Assembly (NCBI GenBank): GCA_002691725.1
Contig: NZIT01000094.1
Span: 13,293 to 40,106 of the forward strand
Origin: SAR116 cluster bacterium
GTDB lineage: Bacteria > Pseudomonadota > Alphaproteobacteria > Puniceispirillales > UBA1172
DNA length: 26,814 bases
Direction: 5' to 3'
A program made the position numbers and the translations under genes. This document shows positions 1 to 9,059 of the stretch, piece by piece. Position 1 is the stretch's first letter; every line of letters begins with the position of its first letter. The notes under the pieces were generated by a model. That model saw only the letters and a list, made by a program, of their open reading frames with translations, ran no database searches and was not told the origin of the DNA.

Positions 1-624
1 CTTCCCTATGCGATAAAGCCGATCAATATTGGTAAAGGAGATCAGTTCAAACCAGAATTTCTGGCCTTTAGCCCAAATAACCGAATGCCCGCCATTATTG
101 ATCATGACACCCCGGATGGTGAACCACAAAGCATCTTTGAATCGGGGGCTATTCTGCTTTATCTTGCTGAAAAAACCGGTCAGTTTATACCTGCTGATGC
201 TCGCGGAAAATATAAAGTCTATGAGTGGCTTATGTGGCAGATGGGCGGCTTTGGCCCGATGCTGGGGCAAGCTCATCATTTTAATTTCTACGCCAAGCAA
301 AAGCTGCCTTATGCCATGGATAGATACAGCACCGAATCCAATCGGCTTTATGGGGTGCTAGATCAGCAGTTGGCTGATCATGAATTTGTCGCAGGTGATT
401 ACAGCATTGCTGATATGGCGATTTTCCCATGGACACGCACCTATGAGCGGCAAGGCGTTGATATCACCGATTATCCGTATGTTGTGCGCTGGCGTGAATT
501 GATGAGCACGCGGCCAGCGGTTAAAACCGGATATTTTGTCGGCAAAAAACTGCGTGAAGATTTGTCAAAACTGAATGATGACGAATGGCAAAAGCTGTTT
601 GGATCAAACCCAAAGGCCAGATAG
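1..624 (+). CDS. Glutathione S-transferase, nu/YfcG-like (5' truncated by window edge)
   Basis: The reading frame is open from base 1, so the gene starts upstream of the window and roughly the first 20-30 residues are missing. The visible part has the rest of the thioredoxin-like GST domain (INIGKGDQFKPEF, then NNRMPAI with the cis-proline, then the glutathione-contacting ESGAILLYLA), followed by the helical C-terminal domain with the SIADMAIFPW motif. This motif order is typical of bacterial YfcG/YghU GSTs, which act on disulfide-bonded glutathione and hydroperoxides in the cytoplasm; that activity is known for the family and not shown here. The next gene starts 12 bases downstream on the same strand, so co-transcription is likely. 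Confidence 0.9.
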   Translation, partial: LPYAIKPINIGKGDQFKPEFLAFSPNNRMPAIIDHDTPDGEPQSIFESGAILLYLAEKTGQFIPADARGKYKVYEWLMWQMGGFGPMLGQAHHFNFYAKQKLPYAMDRYSTESNRLYGVLDQQLADHEFVAGDYSIADMAIFPWTRTYERQGVDITDYPYVVRWRELMSTRPAVKTGYFVGKKLREDLSKLNDDEWQKLFGSNPKAR

Positions 625-636
625 AGCCCAACTTCT

Positions 637-1713
637 ATGGTATCAAAGTCGCTGGATCAGAATAGACCCCATAGAAAACTCAGCACCCATCCATCGAACT
701 GGATCAGGCCGCTAGCCTCTGGGCTGGCTGTTCTTGATGCGCATGGTGAGCCGATCTTTCATATTGATGCGACCCGCATAGCAGATACGGTTATCGTCAC
801 CCATGGTCATGCTGATCATGCTCGCCCCGGTCATAAGCATGTGATTGCATCAGCCGAGACATTAGCCATCATGAAAGCTCGATATGGTGCAAACTTTGCT
901 GAGCGAGTGACGGCACTGCGCTGGCATGAGACCATGCGTATCGGCGATGTTGATATTCATCTTGTGCCTGCTGGTCATGTATTAGGAAGCGCTCAAATTG
1001 TTCTCGATTATGAGGGCGCGCGCGTTGTTGTTTCAGGTGATTATAAGCGAAAATCTGATCCTACATGCGCGCCATTTGAACCCGTGCCATGTGATGTCTT
1101 TATCACGGAGGCGACCTTTGCCTTGCCTGTTTTTAGCCATCCTGAGCCGCTGCTTGAGATTAACCGGATATTGGTTTCGCTGAAACAGTTTCCGGAGCGC
1201 GCGCATGTGATCGGCGCCTATTCCCTTGGCAAAGCGCAGCGTGTCATCGCGTTATTGCGGCAAGCCGGTTATCAAGAGCCGATTTACATTCATGGCGCCC
1301 TGCAAAAACTGTGTCAGCTTTATCAGGATCATGGCATTGATCTTGGCATTTTGGCGCCTGCAACAACTGGTGAGAAAGGCAAGCCCCAACAAGCGCTGGC
1401 AGGCCAGATAGTTATTGCGCCACCATCGGCACTTGCTGATCGCTGGTCACGTCGTCTGCCTGACCCTCTTATCATCATGGCATCAGGCTGGATGCAGGTC
1501 AAACAGCGCGCCAAACAGTCAGGTGTTGAGATGCCATTGATCCTTTCCGATCATGCAGACTGGAATGATTTGCTCGCCACCATAGATGAGGTCAATCCGC
1601 AAGAAGTCTGGATCACGCATGGCCGCGAAGATGCGCTGATGCGGGCATTATCACTGAAGAATATGACGGCGAAGGCGCTCCATCTCATCGGCTATGAGGA
1701 TGATGCCGAATGA
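637..1713 (+). CDS. DNA ligase-associated exonuclease, metallo-beta-lactamase fold
   Basis: A 358-residue protein of the metallo-beta-lactamase/beta-CASP type. The metal motif HGHADH lies at residues 56-61, followed by H114 (PAGHVLGSAQ) and D135 (VSGDYKRKSDP), with late histidines in LSDHADW and WITHGRED. This matches the exonuclease family that is encoded beside ATP-dependent DNA ligases and is thought to trim DNA ends before joining. The stop overlaps the ligase start by 4 bases (ATGA), a strong sign of translational coupling. The ATG at 637 has no good ribosome binding site, and the first 20 or so residues look non-conserved, so the exact start is uncertain. Confidence 0.92.
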   Translation: MVSKSLDQNRPHRKLSTHPSNWIRPLASGLAVLDAHGEPIFHIDATRIADTVIVTHGHADHARPGHKHVIASAETLAIMKARYGANFAERVTALRWHETMRIGDVDIHLVPAGHVLGSAQIVLDYEGARVVVSGDYKRKSDPTCAPFEPVPCDVFITEATFALPVFSHPEPLLEINRILVSLKQFPERAHVIGAYSLGKAQRVIALLRQAGYQEPIYIHGALQKLCQLYQDHGIDLGILAPATTGEKGKPQQALAGQIVIAPPSALADRWSRRLPDPLIIMASGWMQVKQRAKQSGVEMPLILSDHADWNDLLATIDEVNPQEVWITHGREDALMRALSLKNMTAKALHLIGYEDDAE

Positions 1714-3311
1714 TCACCTTTGCCCGTCTGTTAGAGAAGTTATTATTCACGCCGCAGCGCAATACCAAAATCCAGCACCTGTCGGAATGGCTCCACCATA
1801 CACCGATGCCTGATCGCGGCTGGGGCTTGGCCGCTTTAGTGGGTGAATTCCAAAGCAAAAAAGCCAAGCCTGCCTTGATCCGTGAGATGGTCAGCACAAA
1901 AAGTGATGCTGAGCTATTTGCCATTTCCTATGATTTTGTTGGTGATCTGGCGGAAACTGTGGCTTTGATCTGGCCTGAGCCGGAGTGCCGCCCTAACCAG
2001 CCGCCGCCAACATTATCCGAAATTGTAGGCGCATTAGATCATGCCAGCGCTGATGAAACCCGATTTTTGATCCAGCAATGGCTCGATTGTTCAGATACAA
2101 CAACCCGATGGGGGCTTTTGAAACTGACAACTGGCGGGCTTCGTGTTGGGGCATCCGCGCGTATGGTGCGGTTAGCGCTTGCCCAAGCATATGAGGCGGC
2201 AGTGGAAGATATTGAGGAAATCTGGCCGCTATTAGAGCCGCCCTACACGACGCTATTTGACTGGCTTGAGGGCAGAGCAGAGCGTCCTAATGCCGATGGC
2301 AAGGCGGTGTTTCGGCCATTAATGCTTGCGCATCCTGTTGATGATAATGATGTGACAGATATGACACCTGATAAATGGCTGGTGGAATGGAAATGGGATG
2401 GCGCGCGGGTTCAGCTGGCATCAGGTCATGATGGGGTGAGGTTATTTTCACGGTCAGGTGATGATATCTCATCCGGCTTTCCAGAATTGACCAAATCTCT
2501 GTCGTGGCACGGCACATTGGATGGCGAATTGCTGGCTGGTACGCCTGATAATATCGCGCCCTTCCAGAACTTACAGCAGCGGCTTAACCGCAAAAAGCCA
2601 TCAGCTAATCTGATGCAATCTATCCCGGTTTTTCTGCGCGCTTATGATATTTTGCTTGAAGACGATGATGACTTGCGCCAATTGCCGATAGAACAGCGGC
2701 GACTGAAACTAGAGAAAACGGTAAAAATCCTTAACCATTCTGCTATTGATCTGTCGGCGTTTCTGCCATTTACCGATCCTCAACAGCTGATTTCATGGCG
2801 TCAGCAATGCCGCGAGGGCGGGCTGATCGAAGGATTAATGCTGAAAGCGCGCAACAGCATGTATCAGCAAGGCCGCGTCAAGGGATTATGGTTCAAATGG
2901 AAACGCGATCCACTAACCGCTGATGTCGTCTTGCTTTATGCTCAGCGCGGCCATGGCAAGAGATCATCATTGTTTTCAGATTATACCTTTGGCGCATGGA
3001 TGGAAAACCCTGATAATCCTGCTGAGCCTCCCATTCTTGTTCCTGTTGGCAAAGCCTATTCAGGGTTTTCGGATGCTGAGCTGAAAAAACTTGATGCTTT
3101 TGTTCGTGCCAATACAACCCAGCGCTTTGGGCCCGTGCGTGAGCTTGAAAAAACTCTGGTGGTAGAAGTAGCGTTTGATGCCATCAGCCGCTCAACTCGC
3201 CATAAATCAGGTGTTGCCATGCGCTTTCCACGGTTTCAGCGCATCAGATGGGATAAGCCAGCGATTGAGGCTGATGATCTGCCCACCCTGATGAAATGGA
3301 TCGATAGCTAG
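1710..3311 (+). CDS. ATP-dependent DNA ligase (exonuclease-linked bacterial type)
   Basis: A 533-residue ligase. An N-terminal DNA-binding domain comes first (about 1-200), then the adenylation domain with motif I EWKWDGAR, in which K228 is the expected AMP-linked lysine. Motif III is TLDGELLAG (269-277), motif IV is EGLMLKA, and motif V is LWFKWKRD. The OB-fold domain fills the C-terminus. Length and motif spacing fit the bacterial ATP ligases found with an MBL exonuclease and, in many genomes, an Lhr-like helicase and a PdeM-like phosphoesterase. Those two partners are absent here: the next gene is a dehydrogenase. The role is probably non-essential DNA repair alongside the NAD-dependent replicative ligase. 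Confidence 0.94.
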   Translation: MITFARLLEKLLFTPQRNTKIQHLSEWLHHTPMPDRGWGLAALVGEFQSKKAKPALIREMVSTKSDAELFAISYDFVGDLAETVALIWPEPECRPNQPPPTLSEIVGALDHASADETRFLIQQWLDCSDTTTRWGLLKLTTGGLRVGASARMVRLALAQAYEAAVEDIEEIWPLLEPPYTTLFDWLEGRAERPNADGKAVFRPLMLAHPVDDNDVTDMTPDKWLVEWKWDGARVQLASGHDGVRLFSRSGDDISSGFPELTKSLSWHGTLDGELLAGTPDNIAPFQNLQQRLNRKKPSANLMQSIPVFLRAYDILLEDDDDLRQLPIEQRRLKLEKTVKILNHSAIDLSAFLPFTDPQQLISWRQQCREGGLIEGLMLKARNSMYQQGRVKGLWFKWKRDPLTADVVLLYAQRGHGKRSSLFSDYTFGAWMENPDNPAEPPILVPVGKAYSGFSDAELKKLDAFVRANTTQRFGPVRELEKTLVVEVAFDAISRSTRHKSGVAMRFPRFQRIRWDKPAIEADDLPTLMKWIDS

Positions 3312-3343
3312 GGATTGCTATCAGCTATTTTGCCCTATGTTAG

Positions 3344-4099
3344 ATGGCTATGGGAGACGTTTTCAAAACCAATGCTGAGCTGACCAGTTTCACCGATAAA
3401 ATGCGGGTGGCGGTATTTGGCTCGGCTGGCGGCATCGGCTCAGCGCTTTATGACATGCTGGCGGCGCATCCTCGGATTGAGCGCGTCTTTGGGTTCTCGC
3501 GCCAGCATCCTGACCCAAAGTTTCAAATTGATTTTCTCAATCCTGATAGCCTCACCCGTGCTGGTGAAACCTTGGCAGATATCGCCCCCTTGCACTTGGC
3601 GATTATGGCAACTGGCGTTCTCCATGATGATGAATTGGGCCTCACCCCTGAAAAATCATGGCGCCATTTAACCAGTCAAAATATGGCGAATAATTTTCAA
3701 ATTAACAGCATTGGCCCAGCTATTATAGCCAGCCATGTTTTGCCGATCCTGGCCAGGGACAGCAAAGCCGTTTTTGCCGCGATATCAGCGCGCGTTGGAA
3801 GCATTGGCGATAATCGGCTAGGCGGCTGGCATAGTTATCGGGCATCGAAAGCCGCGTTAAACATGCTGCTCAAAAACTTTGCTTTGGAATTACGTCACCG
3901 CAATCCTGCTGGCATTGTTTTGGGTTTGCATCCGGGAACTACCGATACGCCACTGTCAAAACCATTTCAATCAGGGCTTAACCATGATCTGTTTTCGCAA
4001 GCCGAGGCCGCCCAGCATCTGTTAGGTGTCATTGACGCCGCCAGCTCAGAGATTAGCGGTCAAGTCCTGGCATGGGATGGTCAGATTATCCCTGCCTGA
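3344..4099 (+). CDS. Short-chain dehydrogenase/reductase, C-factor-like
   Basis: A 251-residue SDR with a Rossmann fold. The cofactor glycine motif is GSAGGIG near residues 26-32, followed by the catalytic serine region (ISARVGS) and YRASKAA with the YxxxK pair. The glycine pattern differs slightly from classical TGxxxGIG and resembles small C-factor-type SDRs; the substrate cannot be told. The chosen ATG at 3344 has no clear ribosome binding site. The ATG at 3401, just before RVAVFG, would give a more standard SDR N-terminus and is a real alternative. The gene follows the ligase by 32 bases on the same strand and converges on the acyl-CoA synthetase. Confidence 0.88.
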   Translation: MAMGDVFKTNAELTSFTDKMRVAVFGSAGGIGSALYDMLAAHPRIERVFGFSRQHPDPKFQIDFLNPDSLTRAGETLADIAPLHLAIMATGVLHDDELGLTPEKSWRHLTSQNMANNFQINSIGPAIIASHVLPILARDSKAVFAAISARVGSIGDNRLGGWHSYRASKAALNMLLKNFALELRHRNPAGIVLGLHPGTTDTPLSKPFQSGLNHDLFSQAEAAQHLLGVIDAASSEISGQVLAWDGQIIPA

Positions 4100-4134
4100 T
4101 GTCCTGATATCCTGATGAACTGGCATGAGATTGA

Positions 4135-5868
4135 TTATGATTTATAAAGCGCGTCCAGAGTTTTGCCATAGCGTTTCATCACAACATGGCGGCGGACTTT
4201 CAGGGTTGGCGTCATTTCCCCATTTTCAATACTAAATGGCTCATCCGCGATGATGAAGCGCCGGATTTTTTCTAATTGTGACAGATTAGCATTAATGTCG
4301 TCACAAGCGGCTTTCAGGCGTTTCTGTTGCTCTGCTTTTGGCAATCCGCGCATCTCTGCCGAGGGGACAATCACCGCCGCCAGCCATGGCCGCTTATCGC
4401 CTGTCAGCATGGCCTGTTCAATATTGGGATGAATTGAGAGAAGCGCCTCAACCCGTGCCGGAGCAATATTATCACCACCAGAATTAACAATGATTTCTTT
4501 CTTGCGGCCAGTAATCTTGAGGTAACCATCCGCATCCATCTCACCAATATCACCCGTTTGCAGCCAGCCATCCTGAATGGCATCGGCGGTCGCATCAGCA
4601 GCCCCCCAATAGCCCTGCATCACCATATCACCACGGACGAGGATTTGCCCATCATCATCAAAGATAAGATCAACACCCGGAACAGGAATACCAACGGTCG
4701 AGATACGAATATCATCAGGAGGGTTAAGTGATATGACAGGTGAAGCCTCGGTCTGGCCATAGCCTTGCAGAATACCAACACCAATCGCCAGAAAAAACCG
4801 CCCAATATCAGGATTAAGCGGCGCCCCGCCTGAGCAGAAATAGCGCAATCGCCCTCCAAGTCTTTGCCGAACCTTGGCCCGAACCAGACGTTCAAGCACT
4901 CTATCCATCAGCTTTTCGGTCAAGGATAGCCGCTTGCCATCGAGTTTCTTTAATCCCAGCGCAACCGCTTTCCGGAACAGGGTTTCACTCAAGCCGCCCT
5001 TCGCCTTGAGACCGCGTTCAATACGGTCATACAAGACTTCATAAAGGCGCGGCACAGCGATCATCAGCGTTGGCTGAGCTTCCTGCAAATTGCTCGATAC
5101 CTGATCGACACTTTCACAATACCAAATTTCCGCCCCCATGCGCACAGGCAGATGCAGCCCGCCTGTATGCTCATAAGAATGTGATAGCGGCAACAGCGAC
5201 AGAAAGCGCTGATCCTTGACCAGATCAGCACGTTCCAGCATTTGCCTCACGCCCTCAACATTTGCACTGATTGACCGATGAGTTAGCATAACGCCTTTCG
5301 GCTGCCCGCCTGTGCCTGACGTATAGATTAAACAGCTCACATCATCAGGGTCTAGCTTGCCACGAATATCATCAAGGTGGGGCAGATCAACCTGCGCCAT
5401 CTCTTTATTCCAGCTTTTGACAGTAATGGATTTGGGGTTGGCTTTAAGGGCGGGATCATCAAAACAGACAAGCGTTTTACAGGCTTTAGATTTCTCACAT
5501 GCCGCCGCCATTTTTTCTGCCAGCTCACCCACAGATGTAATCGCCAGCACAGCACCAGAATCATTAATGACATGTAAATGATCTGCTATCGTGTTGGTGC
5601 TGTATGATGGCACAACTAGCGCCCCTAATGTCATGATCGCCAGATCAGCAATAGACCAGTTCATACAATTTTCTGATCCAATGACAACGCGGTCGCCTTT
5701 GTTGACGCCCAAGGCGCGAAGCATAGACGCGGCACGAAGCACATCATTAGCGACCTCACCATAGGTCCTGCCCTGCCAAACGCCACCGACTTTCTCATAA
5801 AGGAAAGGTTTTGCAGATTGTGCCGCCGCTATATCAAAGAATTGATCACTTAAAATAACTGCTGACAT
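4135..5868 (-). CDS. Long-chain acyl-CoA synthetase (AMP-binding, FAA1/FadD15 type)
   Basis: A 577-residue adenylate-forming enzyme that would activate fatty or related carboxylic acids to CoA thioesters. The P-loop is YTSGTGGQPKG (182-192), the A5 motif is GYGQTEASP (369-377), the A7 motif is GWLQTGDIG (434-442), and the hinge plus lysine region GRKKEIIVNSGGDN begins at 454. Length and order of motifs fit the AMP-forming long-chain synthetases. The P-loop has glycine where the family usually has the second threonine of TSGTTG. The start ATG lies 15 bases after the aldo/keto reductase stop, so the two genes probably share a transcript from the 6907-7065 region. Confidence 0.92.
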   Translation of the reverse strand: MSAVILSDQFFDIAAAQSAKPFLYEKVGGVWQGRTYGEVANDVLRAASMLRALGVNKGDRVVIGSENCMNWSIADLAIMTLGALVVPSYSTNTIADHLHVINDSGAVLAITSVGELAEKMAAACEKSKACKTLVCFDDPALKANPKSITVKSWNKEMAQVDLPHLDDIRGKLDPDDVSCLIYTSGTGGQPKGVMLTHRSISANVEGVRQMLERADLVKDQRFLSLLPLSHSYEHTGGLHLPVRMGAEIWYCESVDQVSSNLQEAQPTLMIAVPRLYEVLYDRIERGLKAKGGLSETLFRKAVALGLKKLDGKRLSLTEKLMDRVLERLVRAKVRQRLGGRLRYFCSGGAPLNPDIGRFFLAIGVGILQGYGQTEASPVISLNPPDDIRISTVGIPVPGVDLIFDDDGQILVRGDMVMQGYWGAADATADAIQDGWLQTGDIGEMDADGYLKITGRKKEIIVNSGGDNIAPARVEALLSIHPNIEQAMLTGDKRPWLAAVIVPSAEMRGLPKAEQQKRLKAACDDINANLSQLEKIRRFIIADEPFSIENGEMTPTLKVRRHVVMKRYGKTLDALYKS

Positions 5869-5883
5869 GCCTCACCCCCAAGA

Positions 5884-6906
5884 TTAACAAAACCGCTCTA
5901 CGGCTTTCCACTGGCTTTCCGCATAGCGATCACCATGACACCATCCTGCCGGAAGAATTTGGTCAATCCTAGCCAAAATGTCATCTGATAGCGTCATCTC
6001 AGCGGCGGCAATCAATTCACCAAAATGATCAAGAGAGCGTGTTCCGGGGATTGGTATGACATGATCATCACGGCTCAACAGCCACGCCACGGCCAATGTT
6101 GAAGTTGCCACCCCCACGTCTTTAGCCAGATGACGAAAAGGTTCTGTGGCGGTGATATTACGCGCCAAATTATCCCCCGTAAAGCGAGGATTAATAGCCA
6201 AAAAAGGCATTTCTGCAATACGCTCTGGCGAATGTGGATGATCGGTCAGAAGCCCGCGTCCAATAGGGGAAAACGCCACCATCGCCGCGCCGATATCACG
6301 AGTTGCTGAGACTAGCCCTAATTCAGCCCCGCGCGTTTGTAGCGAATATTCTGACTGCACGGCGGCAACAGGATGAACAGCTTCTGCCCGCCGCAGAGAT
6401 GTTGGGGCAATTTCAGAAAACCCGATGCTCGCGGTCAAGCCTTCCTTGACCAGTTCTGCTAATGCGCCAGTCACCTCCTCAATGGGAATATCACTTTGCC
6501 GCCGATGCACATAAAACAGATCAACCTGCTCAACGCCAAGCCGGTCAAGTGATGCCAGCAAAGAGGCGCGCAAATACGCCGGATCATTATTAAAGCCGCT
6601 TCCTTTTTCTGCGCCTACACGATTAACGGCTCGGTCAATGCCAGCCTTGGTCGCAATGCGGAAAAATTGACGGGCGGAGGCGCCTTGATCAGCAATGAAA
6701 GCACCAATGACACTTTCTGATTGCCCCATGCCGTAAATATCAGCCGTATCAAGATGATTAACGCCTTTATCCATCGCCATGCGAAGCAGCGCATATGATG
6801 CCTCTTTGTTCGTCTCACCATAAAAATTGGTAAATGACATAGCACCAATCCCAACAGGAAAGATATCTGCTCCATTTAAGCCAAGCCGCCGCATCTGTAC
6901 TGCCAT
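5884..6906 (-). CDS. Aldo/keto reductase
   Basis: A 340-residue NADPH-dependent aldo/keto reductase with a TIM barrel. The catalytic tetrad is visible as D and Y in LDTADIYGMG, K in RIATKAG, and H in LFYVHRRQ. The C-terminal half holds the cofactor-binding IPIPGTRS segment. An upstream extension to 6963 is open, but the ATG at 6906 (start of MAVQMRRLG) has an AAGGG-type ribosome binding site and begins at the conserved strand of the family, so I chose it. Its physiological substrate is not evident. It is divergent from the PHP gene and precedes the acyl-CoA synthetase in the same unit. Confidence 0.9.
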   Translation of the reverse strand: MAVQMRRLGLNGADIFPVGIGAMSFTNFYGETNKEASYALLRMAMDKGVNHLDTADIYGMGQSESVIGAFIADQGASARQFFRIATKAGIDRAVNRVGAEKGSGFNNDPAYLRASLLASLDRLGVEQVDLFYVHRRQSDIPIEEVTGALAELVKEGLTASIGFSEIAPTSLRRAEAVHPVAAVQSEYSLQTRGAELGLVSATRDIGAAMVAFSPIGRGLLTDHPHSPERIAEMPFLAINPRFTGDNLARNITATEPFRHLAKDVGVATSTLAVAWLLSRDDHVIPIPGTRSLDHFGELIAAAEMTLSDDILARIDQILPAGWCHGDRYAESQWKAVERFC

Positions 6907-6947
6907 AGTTTCACCCTTACCTAATTGCTGTTGATGTTTTATATATT

Positions 6948-6958
6948 GTACATTGTAC
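6948..6958. promoter_or_regulatory. Palindrome in a divergent promoter region
   Basis: The sequence GTACATTGTAC is an 11-base perfect inverted repeat with one central base. It sits in the AT-rich region between the divergent aldo/keto reductase (start 6906) and PHP phosphoesterase (start 7066), about 40 bases upstream of the former. Placement and symmetry suggest a repressor or activator site, but no regulator gene lies next to it and I cannot assign a family. Confidence 0.35.
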
Positions 6959-7065
6959 TGCATTTAATTATCACAAATTTTAATTCCCTAGCTATTGTCA
7001 CTAATTTGTCATATGACCATAAAACTAATTTCATAATATTTATATATGAATTGAGGTATTTAGGG

Positions 7066-7992
7066 ATGCCAATGTTACTTCCACCTTTTGATCAAGACAC
7101 CCCATTATTTCGCGGTAATTTGCATGGTCATACCATCAATTCTGATGGCTTGAAACCGGCAGCAGATGTTGTTAGCTGTTATCAGAAGCTAGGCTATGAT
7201 TTTATCGCTCTGTCGGACCATCTTTGGCATGATAATGCATTTGCAGCAGAGCGCGTGACAGATGGCAGCCCGTATGATGACAGTCATTTTATCACCATAC
7301 CATCAGCAGAACTGCATTGCTTTGGTAAGCGTTATGATCAGGATGGGCTATGGCATATCGTAGCCAATGGCTTGCCGCTCAATTTTGATATCGCAAGCAA
7401 GGATGAGGACATTAGCACCTTGATCAGCCGTGCCATTGCGGCCGGGGCTTATATATCCCTTGCGCATCCAGAATGGCATAGCATGACATCTGATGAGGCC
7501 ATCATGGCAAGCACCGCGCATGCGGTTGAGGTGTATAATTATTCCTGCGCGATTACCAGCAATCGCGGCTCAGGCATAGCGGTCGCCGATATCTTGCTTC
7601 AAGAAGGCCATCGCATCAGCTTTACCGCCACTGATGACTCCCACTTTAAAGGTCTTGATTATGGGGGCGGCTGGGTCATGGTTGGCGCTAGTGAGCTGAC
7701 CACAGATTCTATTGTCACAGCTCTAAAGGCAGGTCGGCATTACTCCTCAACCGGGGTAGAGATACATGCTATCATTATTGATGATAATGCGCTTCATATT
7801 TCATGCTCACCCGCCCACCATATCATCATATCAGGCCAAGGCTATGCCGCTGATGCCGTTCACGGTAATAATCTGACTTATGCGGTATTTGATCTGGCCG
7901 ATTTTGCCTCACCGTTTTTTCGCATCACGGTTTTGAATAATGATGGCAGCAAAGCATGGTCAAATCCCTATTGGTTTGATCAATTGCGTTAA
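7066..7992 (+). CDS. PHP-domain metal-dependent phosphoesterase
   Basis: A 308-residue protein. The N-terminal PHP motif GNLHGHTINSDG gives the H-x-H metal pair, followed by ALSDHLW, an IPSAELHC glutamate-histidine site, LAHPEWH, and TATDDSHF as the late Asp/His site. The set fits PHP hydrolases, which use two or three metal ions to cleave phosphoesters. About 70 C-terminal residues are beta-rich and of unknown role. The frame is open to 6925, but the ATG at 7066 has a GAGG ribosome binding site 9 bases upstream and starts at the conserved domain. Its stop codon shares the palindrome TTAA with the stop of the convergent dehydratase gene. Confidence 0.87.
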   Translation: MPMLLPPFDQDTPLFRGNLHGHTINSDGLKPAADVVSCYQKLGYDFIALSDHLWHDNAFAAERVTDGSPYDDSHFITIPSAELHCFGKRYDQDGLWHIVANGLPLNFDIASKDEDISTLISRAIAAGAYISLAHPEWHSMTSDEAIMASTAHAVEVYNYSCAITSNRGSGIAVADILLQEGHRISFTATDDSHFKGLDYGGGWVMVGASELTTDSIVTALKAGRHYSSTGVEIHAIIIDDNALHISCSPAHHIIISGQGYAADAVHGNNLTYAVFDLADFASPFFRITVLNNDGSKAWSNPYWFDQLR

Positions 7993-8987
7993 TCCATCAT
8001 TGCGAACGGCGTCTGACCTTGGGTATTTTTCGCCCATCTTTTGGGGCTAATCGTTGATCCACATGCCAAAAGCCCAACACGTTTTCCAGCCAGGCGTTGC
8101 CGCAATGGCCCTAAAGCACCAGCCAGTGAGGCGGCACATGCTGGCTCTACCAGCAGAGACAGGCTTTCCCGCATCCGCAGCATCATGGCGGCTAGTTCAG
8201 CATCTGTTACCGTGATCACCTCATCGACATGCTGGCGAACTATATTCAGGCTATAATCCAGCGTTTCAGGCGCGCCTAAACTATCGGCAATGGTATTGAC
8301 CTCATCCATTGCAACAGCTTTGCCGGCGGCCAGCCCGCGGGTCATATTATCACAGCCGTCGGGTTCAACGCCGATGACCAGCGTATCAGGGTTATGGAGC
8401 TTAATCGCGGTTGCCATGCCAGCGATCAGGCCGCCCCCACCAACAGGCAAGACAACAGCGTCAAGCGGCGGCATCTGGCTGATCAGTTCTGCCCCGCAAG
8501 TTGATGAGCCGAGAACCATAGTCGGATCATTAAATGGGTGGAGATAGGTTCGCCCCTCGTCCTCACAGATCGTTTTAACCATATTGGAACAGCTGATCAT
8601 ATCTTTGGCTAGCACCAATTCAGCCCCCATCTGGCGGCAGCCTTCTATCCGCAAAGGGTCAGCCGTTTCCATCATCACAACCTTGACCGGAACATTGCTC
8701 TGCCGTGCCGCCCATGACAACGCAAGCGCGTGATTGCCGCCGCTAAATGTCACAACGCCTTTAGCCATCGCCTCACTGGATAGGGAAGATACGCCCAGAT
8801 AAGCGCCTCTCGCCTTAAAACTGCCAGTATGCTGAAACAACTCAAGCTTCAAATACATCTCTGCATCAGCAGGCAGAAAGGGGGCAATTTTACTACTCCG
8901 CAAGGGTAAAACAGGGGTTTCGATAAGCGTATCTCTAATCGCCTGCCGCGCGTTATTGATCGTATGCTGATCCCAGATAATAGACAT
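7989..8987 (-). CDS. PLP-dependent serine/threonine dehydratase-like enzyme (possible EutB-type)
   Basis: A 332-residue fold-type II PLP enzyme. KLELFQHTGSFKARGA carries the expected PLP lysine (K58 from this start), FSGGNHALA binds the substrate carboxylate, VGGGGLIAG is the phosphate loop, and CGSTIS is near the C-terminus. Family members deaminate threonine, serine or 3-hydroxyaspartate. Hydroxyectoine catabolic clusters contain such an enzyme (EutB), and this gene is divergent from an ectoine hydrolase gene, so a EutB-type role is an inference from context. A GTG at 8999 is possible, but the ATG at 8987 begins the usual N-terminus. There is no C-terminal ACT domain, unlike biosynthetic IlvA. 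Confidence 0.88.
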   Translation of the reverse strand: MSIIWDQHTINNARQAIRDTLIETPVLPLRSSKIAPFLPADAEMYLKLELFQHTGSFKARGAYLGVSSLSSEAMAKGVVTFSGGNHALALSWAARQSNVPVKVVMMETADPLRIEGCRQMGAELVLAKDMISCSNMVKTICEDEGRTYLHPFNDPTMVLGSSTCGAELISQMPPLDAVVLPVGGGGLIAGMATAIKLHNPDTLVIGVEPDGCDNMTRGLAAGKAVAMDEVNTIADSLGAPETLDYSLNIVRQHVDEVITVTDAELAAMMLRMRESLSLLVEPACAASLAGALGPLRQRLAGKRVGLLACGSTISPKRWAKNTQGQTPFAMMD

Positions 8988-9059
8988 TTTATAAACCACT
9001 TATGCAATAATACCTCACAGCAGATTAAATGCTCTTGCCGGAAATGCAATCCTGATCAT

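Noticed and set aside
6925..7065. Upstream extension of the PHP gene with a hydrophobic leader
   Set aside because: It overlaps the divergent promoter region and the AKR ribosome binding site, while a good ribosome binding site precedes the ATG at 7066.
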